Shown in pieces: positions 24,061 through 36,979 of a DNA stretch of 64,000 bases. The stretch is from contig JAFFJZ010000003.1 of assembly GCA_018340375.1 (NCBI GenBank), positions 27,280,001-27,344,000 on the forward strand, in the 5' to 3' direction. Source of the stretch: Gonatopus flavifemur (Eukaryota; Arthropoda; Insecta; Hymenoptera; Dryinidae). The position numbers were made by a program, and so were the translations under genes. Position 1 is the stretch's first letter. The number at the start of each line of letters is the position of its first letter. Under the pieces are notes generated by a model. That model was not told where the DNA came from, searched no databases, and worked only from the letters and a program-made list of their open reading frames with translations.

Positions 24061-24704
24061 GGTTTCTCTTTGTTCGTCTTTCCTTGGATTCGTACTCTCA
24101 TTACGAACTTGCGGGAATTCCGCGGGAATCAACGCGAGGAACGTTAAAAAGAGCCTCCTAAAACCAGTAAGGTATCTTAGTAGTGTAAAGGCTCACAAAA
24201 CATCCGGTCATATACCAAGGGATATGAAAATTCAATGCTTCCTCGACGACTCAACTGCCTCTGATATACGACTGAACATTCCCGTTGCCTTCCACGATTC
24301 GCCCTTCTCCTCTATTCTCTTCTTTCTCATCTTTTTCTCGATCTCCAGAGAAATTCCTACAGGGTGCAACTTTAATGTCGACCAACTGGTATATAGAGCG
24401 GAAGGGAATAAAATTGCCGAGCTAACATGATGTGATAGTAACTATACGACTCCGTGTGTATATATATCCTCTTCATAACATAACCTTTTCTCCCACCGTG
24501 GTATTTACTGGAGGAATATGTTTCATTTGCTCTCTCTCACATCTTCTCCTTCTTCTTCTCATCCAATATTTTTTGTGTAACGATCTGTCTCTCAAGATGC
24601 TTTGAATTTCATTCTATACTACATATCTTTATGTATATACATTAAATATGAATCGAATCAATCTTCATTACATTCATAACTCTTTTGTTTCGTTTATGTT
24701 TCAG
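24061..24704. other. no supported gene
   Basis: Sequence between the LINE remnant and the next exon-like island. A 142-codon open frame continues over the LINE end to 24430 but shows no motif. It may include the element's 3' untranslated part. From about 24640 the DNA becomes T-rich, leading into the acceptor at 24704. Confidence 0.5.
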
Positions 24705-24785
24705 TGTTCCGGCGCCGCATCTGGAGATTTTTCCGAGCGAGTGGCCGCCCTATTACAAACATCATCAACGCAAGATGACTGCTAG
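24705..24785 (+). CDS. candidate terminal exon in a GC-rich island
   Basis: A T-rich tract ending TTTATGTTTCAG (to 24704) is a strong acceptor. The following about 80 nt are sharply GC-richer than their surroundings. In the frame starting at the acceptor, 26 codons run to TAG at 24783-24785, including SGAASGDFSERVAALLQTSS, with many codons beginning with G, the strongest coding bias in the window. The next frame (VPAPHLEIFPSEWPPYYKHH) is also open and runs to 24906, so the frame choice is not certain. A possible poly(A) signal (AATAAA) lies near 25285. No family is recognised in either frame. Confidence 0.33.
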   Translation, partial: CSGAASGDFSERVAALLQTSSTQDDC

Positions 24786-27700
24786 TCTTCGCGTGGAATT
24801 ACGATTCCTTGATGGATTCTCTCTTTACTTCTCTGTCCAGGACATACACCATACGTATAAAAGAAAAAGTTATATCGAGAGGAAACGAGGCACACCTTGT
24901 TCGTGACGCCTTTGAACAGTACTGTTTTTTTTCCTTGCCTCATAACACGCTACTCTGCGTCTCTACGTTCAACCCTCTACTCGAAATGATGAATCAAAAT
25001 CAAGTGGAGAATTCTACCCTTACGTAACTCAATAATCGATTTTTTGAATATTCATCAAATTTATCCATCGATTATGCGAAAATATTGTTGTATAAAAACA
25101 ATAGAACGAGAGTTAAGGGTTGAATCATGTAGGTATACATATATTCAATCGATTTTTCATTCGAAACGTGAAAGTTCTCGTGGTAATAAAGTATCGATAA
25201 GACGAAACTTTTTCCCCCTATCATTCATGGAAATTCATTCCCTTGAATTATCTTTTTTTGAATTTGATGAAACAATAGGAGAAAAATAAAACTTGAATAA
25301 GTTTCACCTGAGGTTTTTCGCTGGGAGATATTTCCGATTGAGTTTAGCGTTAATTAGAACGAGGTCACTGAAACGGAGATGGAAATGAAGATTCGACACT
25401 CTTGGAACGCGTTAAATATTTTTAACGAATCACATATCATCGATGTAATTTATTTTCCAACAGACCAAGTTGAATCCTTTGGAGTTTACACTACACGTCG
25501 GACGATTTGTAAGAACCTCGTGCGACTCGTATCAAATTGAGAATTGTGTACCTCTTCCTGCGAGTTATCGATCTACCCTCGGATGTCGCGATGTCACGAA
25601 ATCAACAGGCGTAATTCAATCCCACATCCGTCATAATTAATCACGTCGTAGTCAGCCGGCGTCGCTTTATTGGTTCCAGTTACATGCGACGTTTACTTCC
25701 TAATGGCAGCTCGTATTTCCATTTGCGAGAACCGAACGGTACGAGAAAAAACCAGGCGCGCTGAATTTTCGAGAAGTTTTAGAGACAAGAGAGATCAGCG
25801 GAAGTAGTTACGGTACATCGCTGGTCAGACATTCCTACATATGTATTTCGCGCCTTGTTCTTTCCAAGCATTATTGTTATTGTTATGAAATCCGTTGAAA
25901 ATAATTGAGAAAGAAAAAAAGCAGAAGAAAATTGAAGTTGCGTGTACTGAGAATTTTAAATTGTTTTTCCAAACGAGAAGCATTCCATTGGATTCGGATG
26001 ATTCATTTTACGATGAAAGTAGGAAACCATAAAACGTTATAATAATTGTTATTTCATTTACTTCAGAGTTATTTGATTATGAGAGTATATTATGCCGAGG
26101 AAAATTCGCACTCGGATTGCATATAAACGGAATATTTCTGAATGGGAATGAGAGGAAAGAGTTTGAAAGAACAATAAAATTTTGAAAGAAGTATTCTCTC
26201 TCGGTATTACGTTTTGTGATATTTTCAGGTTAAGGATCTATAAAAGAATCAACGATCGTGGACTTTGTATGCCGCTCAACGGAGTCTTCATTCGAATATG
26301 AATTAGTAAATTCGAAGAGAATGAATTTTTTGCTTTCAAATTAAACTAGTTGAAATATTTCATTCACAAAAAACAGTACAGCTGCGAGAATGGATTTTGT
26401 TTCTTTTCTTACAGCGATAGGAAAATGTAATAAAGTTGACCGAGGATCGATCTGATGTATCGTTATAGGAACGCGTGATGACTCCCCGATCAGTGTAGTT
26501 CAAACAACAAACGAAAGGGAGTGAATGTAGAACGAAATACTATACACGACCCGTCTGTCGGTTGCCTGTCTAGCTGCCTGCTTGCCTATCTACCTGCCCC
26601 TCAACTCAATTTCAAACTAATTCCTCCTCGTTCCACGAGTTTCAACTATTTCTATAGTACATCCAGGAAATAACATCCCTACGTTCGTGAATATACATAC
26701 ATAGATAATCTCACGATAGTTGGCAAGCTGGTAAAGGTACGCGATAGAAATACTTGTTGTAAATAAAAGCATTATATGAACACACGTACAGAATTTCCAA
26801 CCGCATATATAAAGACACAATAAACCACTCGCGAATTTTGTATCATCGTATTCTCGCATTTACCTCCGTGTCGTTGCCATTTGCGAAATAACTCGAGAAA
26901 ATGCCCAAAATCGTTCATGCGATTCGGTGAATTCTTCTTCGAGCGAATAATAATAATAATTCACTTCTGTAGTTATGTTTCCAAACGATTAATTTGTATA
27001 TTTTTGTAACTAATGGAGGTGAAGAAAAAATGGATGTTTTGGGCGAAAGATACCTCATGGATCGGTTCTCGAGTGATCGCGATATGTAAAGCCGTTCGTG
27101 GCATTTCCATTCATTCAAATTCATATTCGAAAATTGAATGAAAAGCCAGAGCCTTTCATATGATCTATCGATCGTACAATATACATAACGAATCCTATGG
27201 ATTACAACAATAGCGATAGCATGGATCTATGTTGGACGAGAGATACGATTATATTTTGCGAAATTCCATTAACTCGTATCCCGTGGAAATCATTTGAATA
27301 ATAATATACCGCAATATTGGTCGGATCGAAGAGGATTTCCATTTAGTTTTAATCCATTCACAATGGATCATTAATCGAATTGTTCTTTGACTTGTTAGAA
27401 TCGATTTATCGCCACAGAGATTTGTAGTTTCACTTTCTTTACGTAATTGGGAAAAATATACACAACACTGATTTCGGTTCACTATGAATTGGTTATTATT
27501 TGGTGAAAAGATTGACGCGGAAAATTAATGAATGCCCAATCCCTGAGTTTGAAGTTGATAGAATTTTCAAAAAAGAGATAAAATCTCTATTACACTAAAC
27601 ACTTTTAGAATTTTTATCAAATATCAATCGATGCACTTCAGTTAATTATTCAAAACATAAATCCCCTTTTTCCCAAACGATTACATTATTCCTTTGAATT

Positions 27701-29255
27701 AATTTTCTGTAAAGAAATGGAATACAAGCAGCGAATCGCTAAAAGCTCATAACTCTCCGCGAGACGGTAAATAAAATTAGGAGAGACTTTAATATCTCTT
27801 GGCATCTGTCAAGTAATGAATATTTTAGCTCAATTATTATCGTCGTGTAACGGTATTAATGGTAATATTATTATCAGAGAGTTCGAGGTTTGACCCAAAA
27901 CTTTGGAAACATAATTAATTTTTCATCGCTCCTCGATAAAATCATTAAACGCGTTGTAGGTGTATGTGTGTTTGTGTATGTTTCGTTGCTAAGAGGAAAG
28001 CACGAAGAGAGGGAGGAAAAAAACGGAAACAGGTTATGTAAATTGAACAGCGCTGGTACGTGATTAAATATCTAATTATAATCTTTTCGCGAAAATTATT
28101 GCTATCGTGATTATTATTATCATCATCGGCGTTGTCGTTTTCGTTGCCGTTATCATCATCATCATCATCATCATCATTATCGATGATGATAAATCGAATT
28201 GTGTAAATATACAAACGATTCAATGTTTATCGAATATTTGATCTTTTGTTCTTTTCAAACAAATTTCCAATGCAATCGGGGAAAAAGAGTATCCGAGATT
28301 TAATGATTTTTCACTCGTAGAATGCATCAGTGGAGTTTTTGATTATTTCCCGCGCAGCGTGAGGGAGATGGATTATCGACTGGTTAGAAATTTGTTCGGT
28401 GTATGTTGCGAGGGAAGGAACGAGGGAAATGATTCAGGAGTTTAGGAGCAACGATGTGGATTCAACCTTCTCTCCCTATCATCCACTCACCCTATTGGTT
28501 AGCCAATTTACTCCCCTCCTTGAGATCGCGGCTGATCTCGACATATTGTACCTATACTTCTATGCTGTACTGATTCTTCATACTACTTTGAAATTACATA
28601 CATAACAGTAGTGCTCGACAACTGAAGAAACAATGCATAAATCCATTGTTGTGATAAATTCCTTGAAGAATCGATTTTATCTCACCATAGAATGTATCGA
28701 TTTTCGCTTCCCAGCGAAGCATCGCACTTCGATATGGCGTATACCAACCATCGTGTACGTCATGTACATTGTAAGCCGATTTTCAACTACTTACAGTGGA
28801 CTGCTTTCAGAGCGATACTCGGATCTAATCTCACCCTCCGAGTAATTCGATATCTTCTCTCATTTCAAAACCAGTACATTTGATTATACTTCGTACTTCG
28901 AAATTCTGAAGAAGGAAAATATTCTCAGGGGGAAAAAAATATCGATATCGACATGGATATTTCTTGAGAGAATTCTCGTACAAGTTCCACCCCCAACAAA
29001 TTCCGCTCCAATTCTTGTCGTGTAAATGTTCAACGAGAACTAGATTCTTCTGGTATAACAACGGTAAGGTACAGAGGTACAAAGGGTAGCGGATGAATGC
29101 AAACAAGAAGAACGAGAACAAGAACAAGGAGAACGAGAAGATGGCGAGTTGAAGATGATGGAGGAGGATTGAAAGAGGCATGCAGTTCATTTGTCTTTCA
29201 CAACGACACGAGAGTGTAGTGCTGCACGTGTTTCGGTCCCGCATTAGTGCCGCCT
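24786..29255. other. no supported gene; simple repeats
   Basis: AT-rich DNA with a degenerate TGCCTRYC tandem run at about 26558-26600 and an ATC microsatellite at 28151-28177. A minus-strand ATG with good context followed by six codons and a GTAAATG donor occurs at 26864-26880; it is too short to call. Confidence 0.5.
28151..28177 (+). repeat. (ATC)n microsatellite
   Basis: About nine consecutive ATC units, followed by the complementary GATGATGAT at 28182-28190, so the tract can form a small hairpin. It gives a poly-Asp frame on the minus strand that should not be read as protein. Confidence 0.9.
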
Positions 29256-29266
29256 CAAGATGGCGG
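29256..29266 (+). promoter_or_regulatory. YY1/Pleiohomeotic-like motif CAAGATGGCGG
   Basis: CAAGATGGCGG matches the extended YY1/Pho recognition core (AAGATGGCGGC) that in animals often sits close to transcription starts or in Polycomb response elements. It lies in a small GC-rich island (about 29190-29290). No gene start is otherwise identifiable, and a single motif match is weak evidence of function. Confidence 0.35.
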
Positions 29267-32200
29267 TAGCACTTTACCTCGGTCTATCGTGAAACAATGG
29301 AGTCCAGTCATCAAGAATACCGGCAAGTACAATTCAGAGTCTCCTTTCTGAATTCTCTATCTTCTCCTCCTCATCATCGGAAGATCCCTCCACCTCCTCG
29401 AGAGCCGAGAAGTGTTATCCATTGATCAGGAAAGAACAAGAAGAACGATCATCGTCGTGTCTGGACTTGTAAAGCTCTTTATTTATCTTTCTTCCAAAAC
29501 CACGAAGATAGCATATTTCGACTTCATATCTCGTCTGGTATCTTCAACAAGTGGGAAATACTTTTCGATAATTACGAATCGATTCGAATGCGACTGGGAA
29601 GGAAAAATGCTGAAGAGAGAAAAAGTTGCCATTTTTCCAAACGACACGATATAAATTACGTCAATTATTTTTCATGGTATCGGTTCGCTTTGAAGGATTC
29701 TTTTATGTATCGATTTCATCGACATAATAGCAATGGCGAAAGAGAGAAAATAATCAATTTGGATTGTTGCCTAATTGGTGCGTCCTTGTGTTTTGTTACT
29801 GGTTGTGATCCAAATTGGCTACTCTCCTTTAATGGTTGCGAGATTACGAACGATCGATTCCATGCTATTATCGTCAGAATTTAACGATGCAATTTGTACC
29901 GAACATAGAATTCATACGGTACACAAAGACATTCTTTTCATTTCGAAATTAGCTGTTGGTATATAAAGGTAACGGATATCGAGATTGTAATAATTGAAGA
30001 AAATTTTATGATTTTCGTTTTTCATTTTCTCCACGAACGTTCGCATAATACGTTCTATCCCTCCCTGAGAGGGATTCCATTTCCTTCCTAGGCATTCCAC
30101 GCATAATTATGTTGCGATTTCTGTATACGTTATTATGAAGCATATCATTTAGCTCTCAATGCCTGATTACCATCGACGATTGAATGATCTAATCTCTTTA
30201 TCAAGAATTTCGTTCCGATGAAACGCGTAATTGAGTTACGATTCCACGCAAACGATTATTTCTCATAATCATCGAGGTTTCATTCGAATTCTCGTTTTCA
30301 GTTTCAAATGTGTTTATTTTTTGTTATTGTCGTCGTTGTTGTTGTTGCTGCTGCTGTTAGTTTAGAAAAGCAATTACAATGAATGTATATTTGAGGATTA
30401 ATACCAGCACGTGGAACGTTAATTGAATTATTACAATTCCTAATTACTTCGGTTACAACGATGATCATCCTCTACCTTCAATATCGGCGCTCATAAAATT
30501 TGAGATCTTGAGAATATTCTTCTGCATTGAAAAAGTCTGGCCCGTGGTGGACACTAGAAAAGAAGCACCGGCTTGAATTTGAATCACACGATGAATAACA
30601 ATCATCCACTTAAACAGAGTCTTCGGAGACGACATCATCAGGTCAGTTCACTTCCAAGCCGTTAGCCGTTTTTAATATTTACACCAATTCGAATTATTCT
30701 CTTTTTATTCCACGATTCCGCTTAAGAAGACCTTGAGACGAGAAAGAAGAAGAAAAAGAAGAAGTCAAGATGAAATTACGGGCGCCGAGTACAACTCGTC
30801 ATTTCAAATGAAAACAAATATTCCAAATTTTTCTCCTTGAGCTCGGTACTTTGAATTACAAATTTTGATATCAACGTGGAATGTGAAATATTCATGAAAC
30901 CATATTTTCCTCCGAATTTCATCGTATATTATAATAACTCAGTTACGAGATGACACGAAAAATTCAACTTTCCAATTCAAAAGAATATCGAGAATATTAC
31001 TTAGAATGCGGGAGAATTTTTATCGATGATTGAATATCAACCTCAAAATCTTCACTCCCCGGAGAGGATTCTTCATAAACCCGAATGAAGTTACAGGAAG
31101 ATTTATGAAGATCCGAAGGAAGTTTCCAAACAAGGGATATTACATCAATTACCGTACACATAAATTCACCGGACTAATTGAATTATCGATACTCCAATTA
31201 AGTCCTACCCAATAATGCTAGAAACCAGGGAAGCGGCAAGCTATGTAATTCGAATATAATTTATACAAGGACAAAGTCGACGTAAAATAATGTAATTGCA
31301 TCGAGATGGCTTGAAATTCCAGAGAATTTCATTTTGATTCGAAGAAATTTTATGGATTTTTCCGACGGAATTTAGTGGCGGGAGCGGATAATGATCTACC
31401 TCTCGATGTAAAAACACACGAAAAAAAACAAAGCAACCGAAAAGTTTTTGATTAAAACAGAATTTCTTGCCGTTCCATTCATTTTTCATTCCTCCTATTT
31501 TCTCATCCTCCTCCTCCTCCTCCACTCACGTTGATTCTTCATTTGCTTTTTTGTTTCCCTATACCCTATACTTGTCGCAATGACACCGTGAAATCCCGTT
31601 CGGATTCCAATCCTACGCTCTCCCATTATTCTTCATTTCATCTTTCATTTGTTCCAATTTGAACGCTGATGAGACAACAGACTGATGGGGATACGTCTGA
31701 TCACGTCTCTGTCTCGACTGGAAAATGACGGTATCGATTGATCAGGGATTTATGAATTCTAATTTCAGTTGTTAAAGAAAGAAGAAAAAGATCGACGGGG
31801 GATATATAAATCAACGAGTGAATGAATTCATGTTTCCGTATGCGATATATCAACAGCGCAAGAATGAAATTAAAGAATCCAAGTTCACAAACGTGAAATA
31901 TGAGATATGAATACGGTGAAATCAATGTACACGATGGAGAGCCGATAGGATCATGCGATTTTTCAACTCGGAAATGTGTAAAATATTCAATGTTACGTTT
32001 GGAATTGATTCGATTAAAAAAAATTACCATAGATATTTCATGAACATATTGCAACAGTAGGTTACATGAATATTGTATTCGTCCATGCATATTTAGATGA
32101 ACGTTCGGGTGATGGATTCGATAAATTTGACTGGGGAAATAAATGTATCTAATGTGGAATGATTATTTCAATATCCATCAGGAAATTCACTTACATGAGA

Positions 32201-35200
32201 CAGATGAATAGAAATTAATGAATCTCGTTTCTAATCTCCTTTTTCATTCCTCGTTTTATCGAATCGCGTTAAAACTATGAACGAGAGGGAAAAAATATAC
32301 CTACTCCAACCGTTATCTTCATGAACTCTCCACGAAGTTGTGGAACAAAGAGAAACGTAGGAATAATTTTACCTAATACAATCGGAGATTTCTTCCAATC
32401 GAGAGAGGCCCTCGTTTCTTTCTTTTATCGTTGTTCTATCGTCGCCCAACTAACTTTCCTTAGATATTGTATAGTAGCTTATTCCTCCTCTAAGGAAATT
32501 CTACTCATATCCGCAACGGGAATGAAATTCCAAATATAACTCGAACGAGACTTTTATCTTTTTTTCTTCCTCCTTCGTTTGTTGATATTATGAATGTTAC
32601 AATTAATGAAACAAAGCTCGATTTTATACGATCTTATTATCACGATCTCTTTTACTTGAAATTTTCTTTGAAATCACAACAAAATTATTAACATCATCGT
32701 GATTTATGAGTTTCTTTTATGTTACTGGTTTTGAAAAGTATGCTGAAAGTATATTCGAGTATCTTCCGTGTGAGAATAAAGTTGTGGAATAAGAAGAACA
32801 AGGTGTCCAAGTGAAATAAAAACTCTGTAAGGATCATAGTTAAGTCGTATAGAATCGTCCATTAAAAAAAAAAAAATAAAAACACCCAGAACAACACAAG
32901 GGCAAAATGAGCCTATATAATTTATATATATATCGTGTATATAAATTATGTATATAGAATATGTAGGTCCATTTACCTATGTAATCTTTGTTTACATGAT
33001 TGTGAGAGTGTGTGAGAGAAAGTGTGAGAGAATAGTTTAAGTATCTAATTCGATCGGAGCTTTCATTCTCAAATTGATTGAATATTATAATTAAATCTAG
33101 ATAGTAAAATAACACACTCAGATGCGTATATTTATGTACCAAATGAAAAACACAGGAGAAAGTTTCCAATCCTTTCTTCTGTGAGAAAAAAAAATTATAT
33201 TCGAAATCTATGTATATTATGTAAAAATAATATTTCCTATGATTTCTTTATTTCTCGTGTATACAGCGCTATGGAATAATTCCTTCGATACAGAAATCAT
33301 AACATAGCGTGCAAATAAAATGAATGAACCACATAATTCCATAGAAAATCAAGCTCCAAATTTCTCGGAGCATATATTAATACTCTTCTTTACATCATTG
33401 AGAAATGAGGCGTTATTGAATATAAATATAAATGTACCGTAATGAAGATCTGAATAAATGTAATGAGAGAAAGAGAAGTATAAACGTAACTAAACAACTT
33501 TCTTCGTTCATGCATGATTGAATTATTATGGAATCGATTGAACTGCTTGGATCTTTCAAATGTTATGTGCTTGATTTGAATGATGAAAAAATTGAAATAT
33601 CCAGTTTGTCCATGTTCAGATCAAATTGTTTTAGTTATTGTGAAGTTTGTGAATCTTGGCTCCGACGATATCTGTTTTATGTTAATCGTAAGTGAATCCA
33701 TTGAATAAAAATGATGAATAGTGAAGCGACAGGATTCGGATGAAAGGATATTTCACGGTCCTCGTGGGATACCGATAGTATAAATATATACATATTATAA
33801 ATAACGATAAGAGGATAGATTAAGTGAATCATTAAGTAAATTGTAACTATCCGTTGGTACATATCGCATTTACGAATGGGTAAGGAGATAATAACCTCTC
33901 GTGAAGAGCGTTTCGATAAATTGGTGTAATATGATTATTTGAATTTTTCAATAATACTAGCATGCAAACGAATGATAAATTGCAAAAGATAAATTAGAGT
34001 AATCAACGCGCATCGATACCGCTGTATTTGTATATATAACGTCAACTCGGAAGAGATATTCCTTAATATATTTACATTTGAATTGAATAATAAATTCTAT
34101 TACCTTTCCGTCTTGCTTTCTTGTCGTCCTCGATTTTCAAATCCTTTCCTTCAAATGGTAAAATTAGAATTTCACTGTATTTTTTGTAACAGCTTTTGAG
34201 ACAAGTGCCGATTCTTCAACCTCATCTATATTCATTTCTTCGTGTTATTTTTCAAAGTTGGCATTTTCGTTTGTGGAGGGCCAAGAACTTCGTTGGAAAC
34301 TTCAAAAGAGCTTTGAATGGTACAAAAAGTTCTATATAGGTAAGTCACTGACCGGACAAGCTAAGCAGTCTGTTAATGACAAAATTCAAAGAACTCATGC
34401 GAAAAAACAGCAGATCTGTTAATAAAACTATGAAAGGACCTGGCGTTGATGTGTGAATAACTTATAATCGATGAGTCGAATGTGCTGTAAATGACAAATT
34501 TTCCGACCCATCATTCAAAAACATGTTCAGTGTGTGAAAAAAAAACCATGCACGATTTATCTCTTGATTGTGAAAATTTACTTTTGTTGATGAAGTATGC
34601 TTTTCTTTGACCACCGAATCTTTCAACAAGGACAAATTTCGACGAACAACTCCCAATTCATGGAGTTACTTCACTGACACCGTTTTTGGGAAGGATTTTA
34701 CAATCGACCCACCACTTCCAATCACAATAATTCAAAAGTTTTTGGAGGAATGAAAAAATCATGAAGAACTGTGAACTTTCCATTTCTCAGTTTTGGAAAT
34801 CCAAATGACTTCGAGGATTCTTTTTCAAGTAAAATATGTGCTTTCGAAAATGTTTTTCTAATTTCTGAATTTCCTATTTTTATGGAAGTAAACAAACGCA
34901 AATGTAATTACAAAATTGAATTTTGGGGAAGCATTATTTCAAGATTCTCCCGTGTCTCGTTTTTTTCTTGTTCTGGAGAACAGGTTATTTTCGGTTCCCA
35001 TTCAATCTGGCCTTCTTTTCATCTTTTCTATACTTTATCCCTTTCACTATTGTACGGAGATTTTTCTTGAGATCCCCGTATCTTTCAGTGCATATGCTGA
35101 TTTTTCAAATCATAGTTCGAATGGTATGTCTCGAATTTCCACGCTCCTTTCTGTACTCTCTTTATTTCTCTCCACTCTTTCATTCTATTCTTGCTTTCTT

Positions 35201-35206
35201 CCTCTG

Positions 35207-35207
<1 letters not shown>
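29267..35207. other. no supported gene
   Basis: AT-rich DNA. Includes a GTT/GCT triplet run near 30335-30358, a CTC run near 31505-31522, a poly(A) run near 32863-32881, alternating AT sequence near 32915-32960, and a 55-codon + strand frame with a true ATG at 33528 (stop at 33693-33695) that lacks other support. A C/T-rich zone begins near 35140 and leads into the (CT)n tract. Confidence 0.5.

Positions 35208-35246
<39 letters not shown>
35208..35246 (+). repeat. (CT)n microsatellite
   Basis: About 19 dinucleotide units. It lengthens two overlapping frames (34916-35417) artificially with a Leu/Ser alternation. Confidence 0.95.
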
Positions 35247-35249
<3 letters not shown>

Positions 35250-35580
35250 GTTAAAAAAGATATCTCTTCGATGGTATCGCTTATAAAACGCTTTCCATAC
35301 GTTATTAAAGGGCAGTTCAGCTTAGATCCCGTATGTTGGCTGTTCTGGAATATTTTTTCAATTTTTGAAGTGCAATTTTTTTTCTACACATTGAATAACT
35401 CTTGGAGAGTAGTTTAAAATCTGTTGTTCGCTGAAAATTCTGGAATTCAGCTGTGTATATCAATTTTTGTGTGGCCATTGAAACAAAAAGTTGTGACACG
35501 GTCCATTCGTTCGGATAGAAAAAAAAAACAAAGAGATTTTCCACATTCAACAAGATTTTAGATGTATAAATTTTGGCCCA

Positions 35581-36054
35581 CACGAAGAAAAATGCAGCCC
35601 GGAAAGATAGTAATCTTTAATAGAAAATTGGAGAATATTTCTTAATATCTAAAAATTTTTCGTAATAAACATAAAACAGTTCAGATTTATCTTGAATATT
35701 GCTCGAAAAACAATGAAAAATTATCAATACTTAACAAATCATAAAAACAAATATGAAGTTTCCAAAAGTCGCGCATGAAATTTTACAAAGTAAATAACAA
35801 AATTCTGTCATCTTATTTTCAAATTACAGAATTTTGTTATTCACTTTGTAAAATTTCATTCGCGACTTGTGGAAACTTCATATTAGTTTTTATGATTTGT
35901 TAAGTATTGATAATTTTTTCATTGTTTTTCGAGCAATATTCAAGATAAATCTGAACCTTTTTATGTTTATTACGAAAAATTTTTAGATATTAAGAAATAT
36001 TCTCCAATTTTCTATGAAAGATTACTATCCCTTCGAGCTGCATTTTTCTCCGTG
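35581..36054. mobile_element. 474-bp near-perfect palindrome (foldback/MITE)
   Basis: Two arms of about 228 bp (35581-35808 and 35826-36054) are near-complete inverted copies around a 17-bp core. The ends read CACGAAGAAAAATGCAGC on the left and the complement of CACGGAGAAAAATGCAGC on the right. Internal landmarks such as ATTTCTTAATATCTAAAAAT and AATTTTACAAAGT are mirrored almost exactly. It has no coding capacity. CACGGAGAAAA is shared with the 46.8-kb element, suggesting related terminal signals. Flanking TTTTGGCCCA on the left and TTTTGAGCCCA on the right are similar but not abutting, so no clean target duplication is claimed. Confidence 0.92.
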
Positions 36055-36572
36055 CAGTTTTGAGCCCATATAGAGGCAAAATGGAGCCCATGCTGGGTCA
36101 TCTTAACCCTGAAACGGTACCGTCTCTTGTAGCACCCGTTAAAATGGATCATTCATGTCCTGCGTATTTTGAACTGTTTGAATATATTCAAAAGAATCTG
36201 CGAAAATTCATGAGCGCAGTTTAGGCTGTCTATCCTGAGAACCTACAATTTAAATTGCCAACAGATATCATTTGACATGTATTTTTCATTATTCATGCAA
36301 CGAAACGAAGGAAAAAGTGTTATTTCAAAAGAATTTTGAGCACTTGAGAATTTTCGAAAAAAATCAAATGAGGCATGGTTTTTGGAAGAAAAAGATCGTT
36401 GGATGCAAAAAAATACCAAATTTCAATGGGGGATAATATGTTAGGGTATTCTCCAAACTTGATTTTGGATACTTTAACGTTCATACATTGATCCCATTTA
36501 AAAGAGAAGAGCACAATAAAATTACATGATAGACACTTCTACATGATTATTACATAAAAATGCAAAATTATG
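36055..36572. other. no supported gene
   Basis: AT-rich spacer between two mobile elements; nothing recognised. Confidence 0.5.
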
Positions 36573-36775
36573 CACTGCAAAAAAAATGCTTGAGAATTCA
36601 CAACCTGGTTTTAAAAAAATAATTTTCGAAAAATTTGGGAAGTTCCCAAAATCTCCGTAGATTCATAAAACTTCTTGAATATTTACAAACTTTTTTACAA
36701 TAATTTCCAAAGAAAGTTGGAGTAAACAATTGCCAAACTTTCTTCAGCAGTTTTGGGAGTATTTTTTCTACAGTG
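36573..36775. mobile_element. 203-bp inverted-repeat element with CACTG ends
   Basis: The left end CACTGCAAAAAAAATGCT and the complement of the right end CACTGTAGAAAAAATACT form an imperfect terminal inverted repeat of about 18 bp. TG lies on both outer flanks. The interior is AT-rich with a small palindrome (GGGAAGTTCCC) and no coding capacity. End similarity to the 38566 element (CACTGTAAAAAGT) suggests a related group. Confidence 0.55.
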
Positions 36776-36979
36776 TGAACTCCGAAACTTGAAATCAGCC
36801 AATCCATTTGAACCAACGTTTCATTTTGGTATGGACATAAATGACCTATGGTGACCGTTTGAGGGTTGATAGAATCCTCATCAAATTCTGATCAAGATAT
36901 CTTGACAATTATCACAGGTATTATATTCAGGTACGACTGAGTCGAGTAATAGACAGGGTTGAAGGATTTCATCAAACCA

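Noticed and set aside
26864..26880. Minus-strand ATG followed by six codons and a GTAAATG donor
   Set aside because: Too short to distinguish from a chance donor.
33528..33695. 55-codon + strand frame with a true ATG
   Set aside because: The translation looks plausible, but frames of this length are common by chance and there is no independent support.
34916..35417. Overlapping 112- and 164-codon + strand frames
   Set aside because: Their length depends on the (CT)n microsatellite and flanking C/T-rich DNA; no domain is visible.
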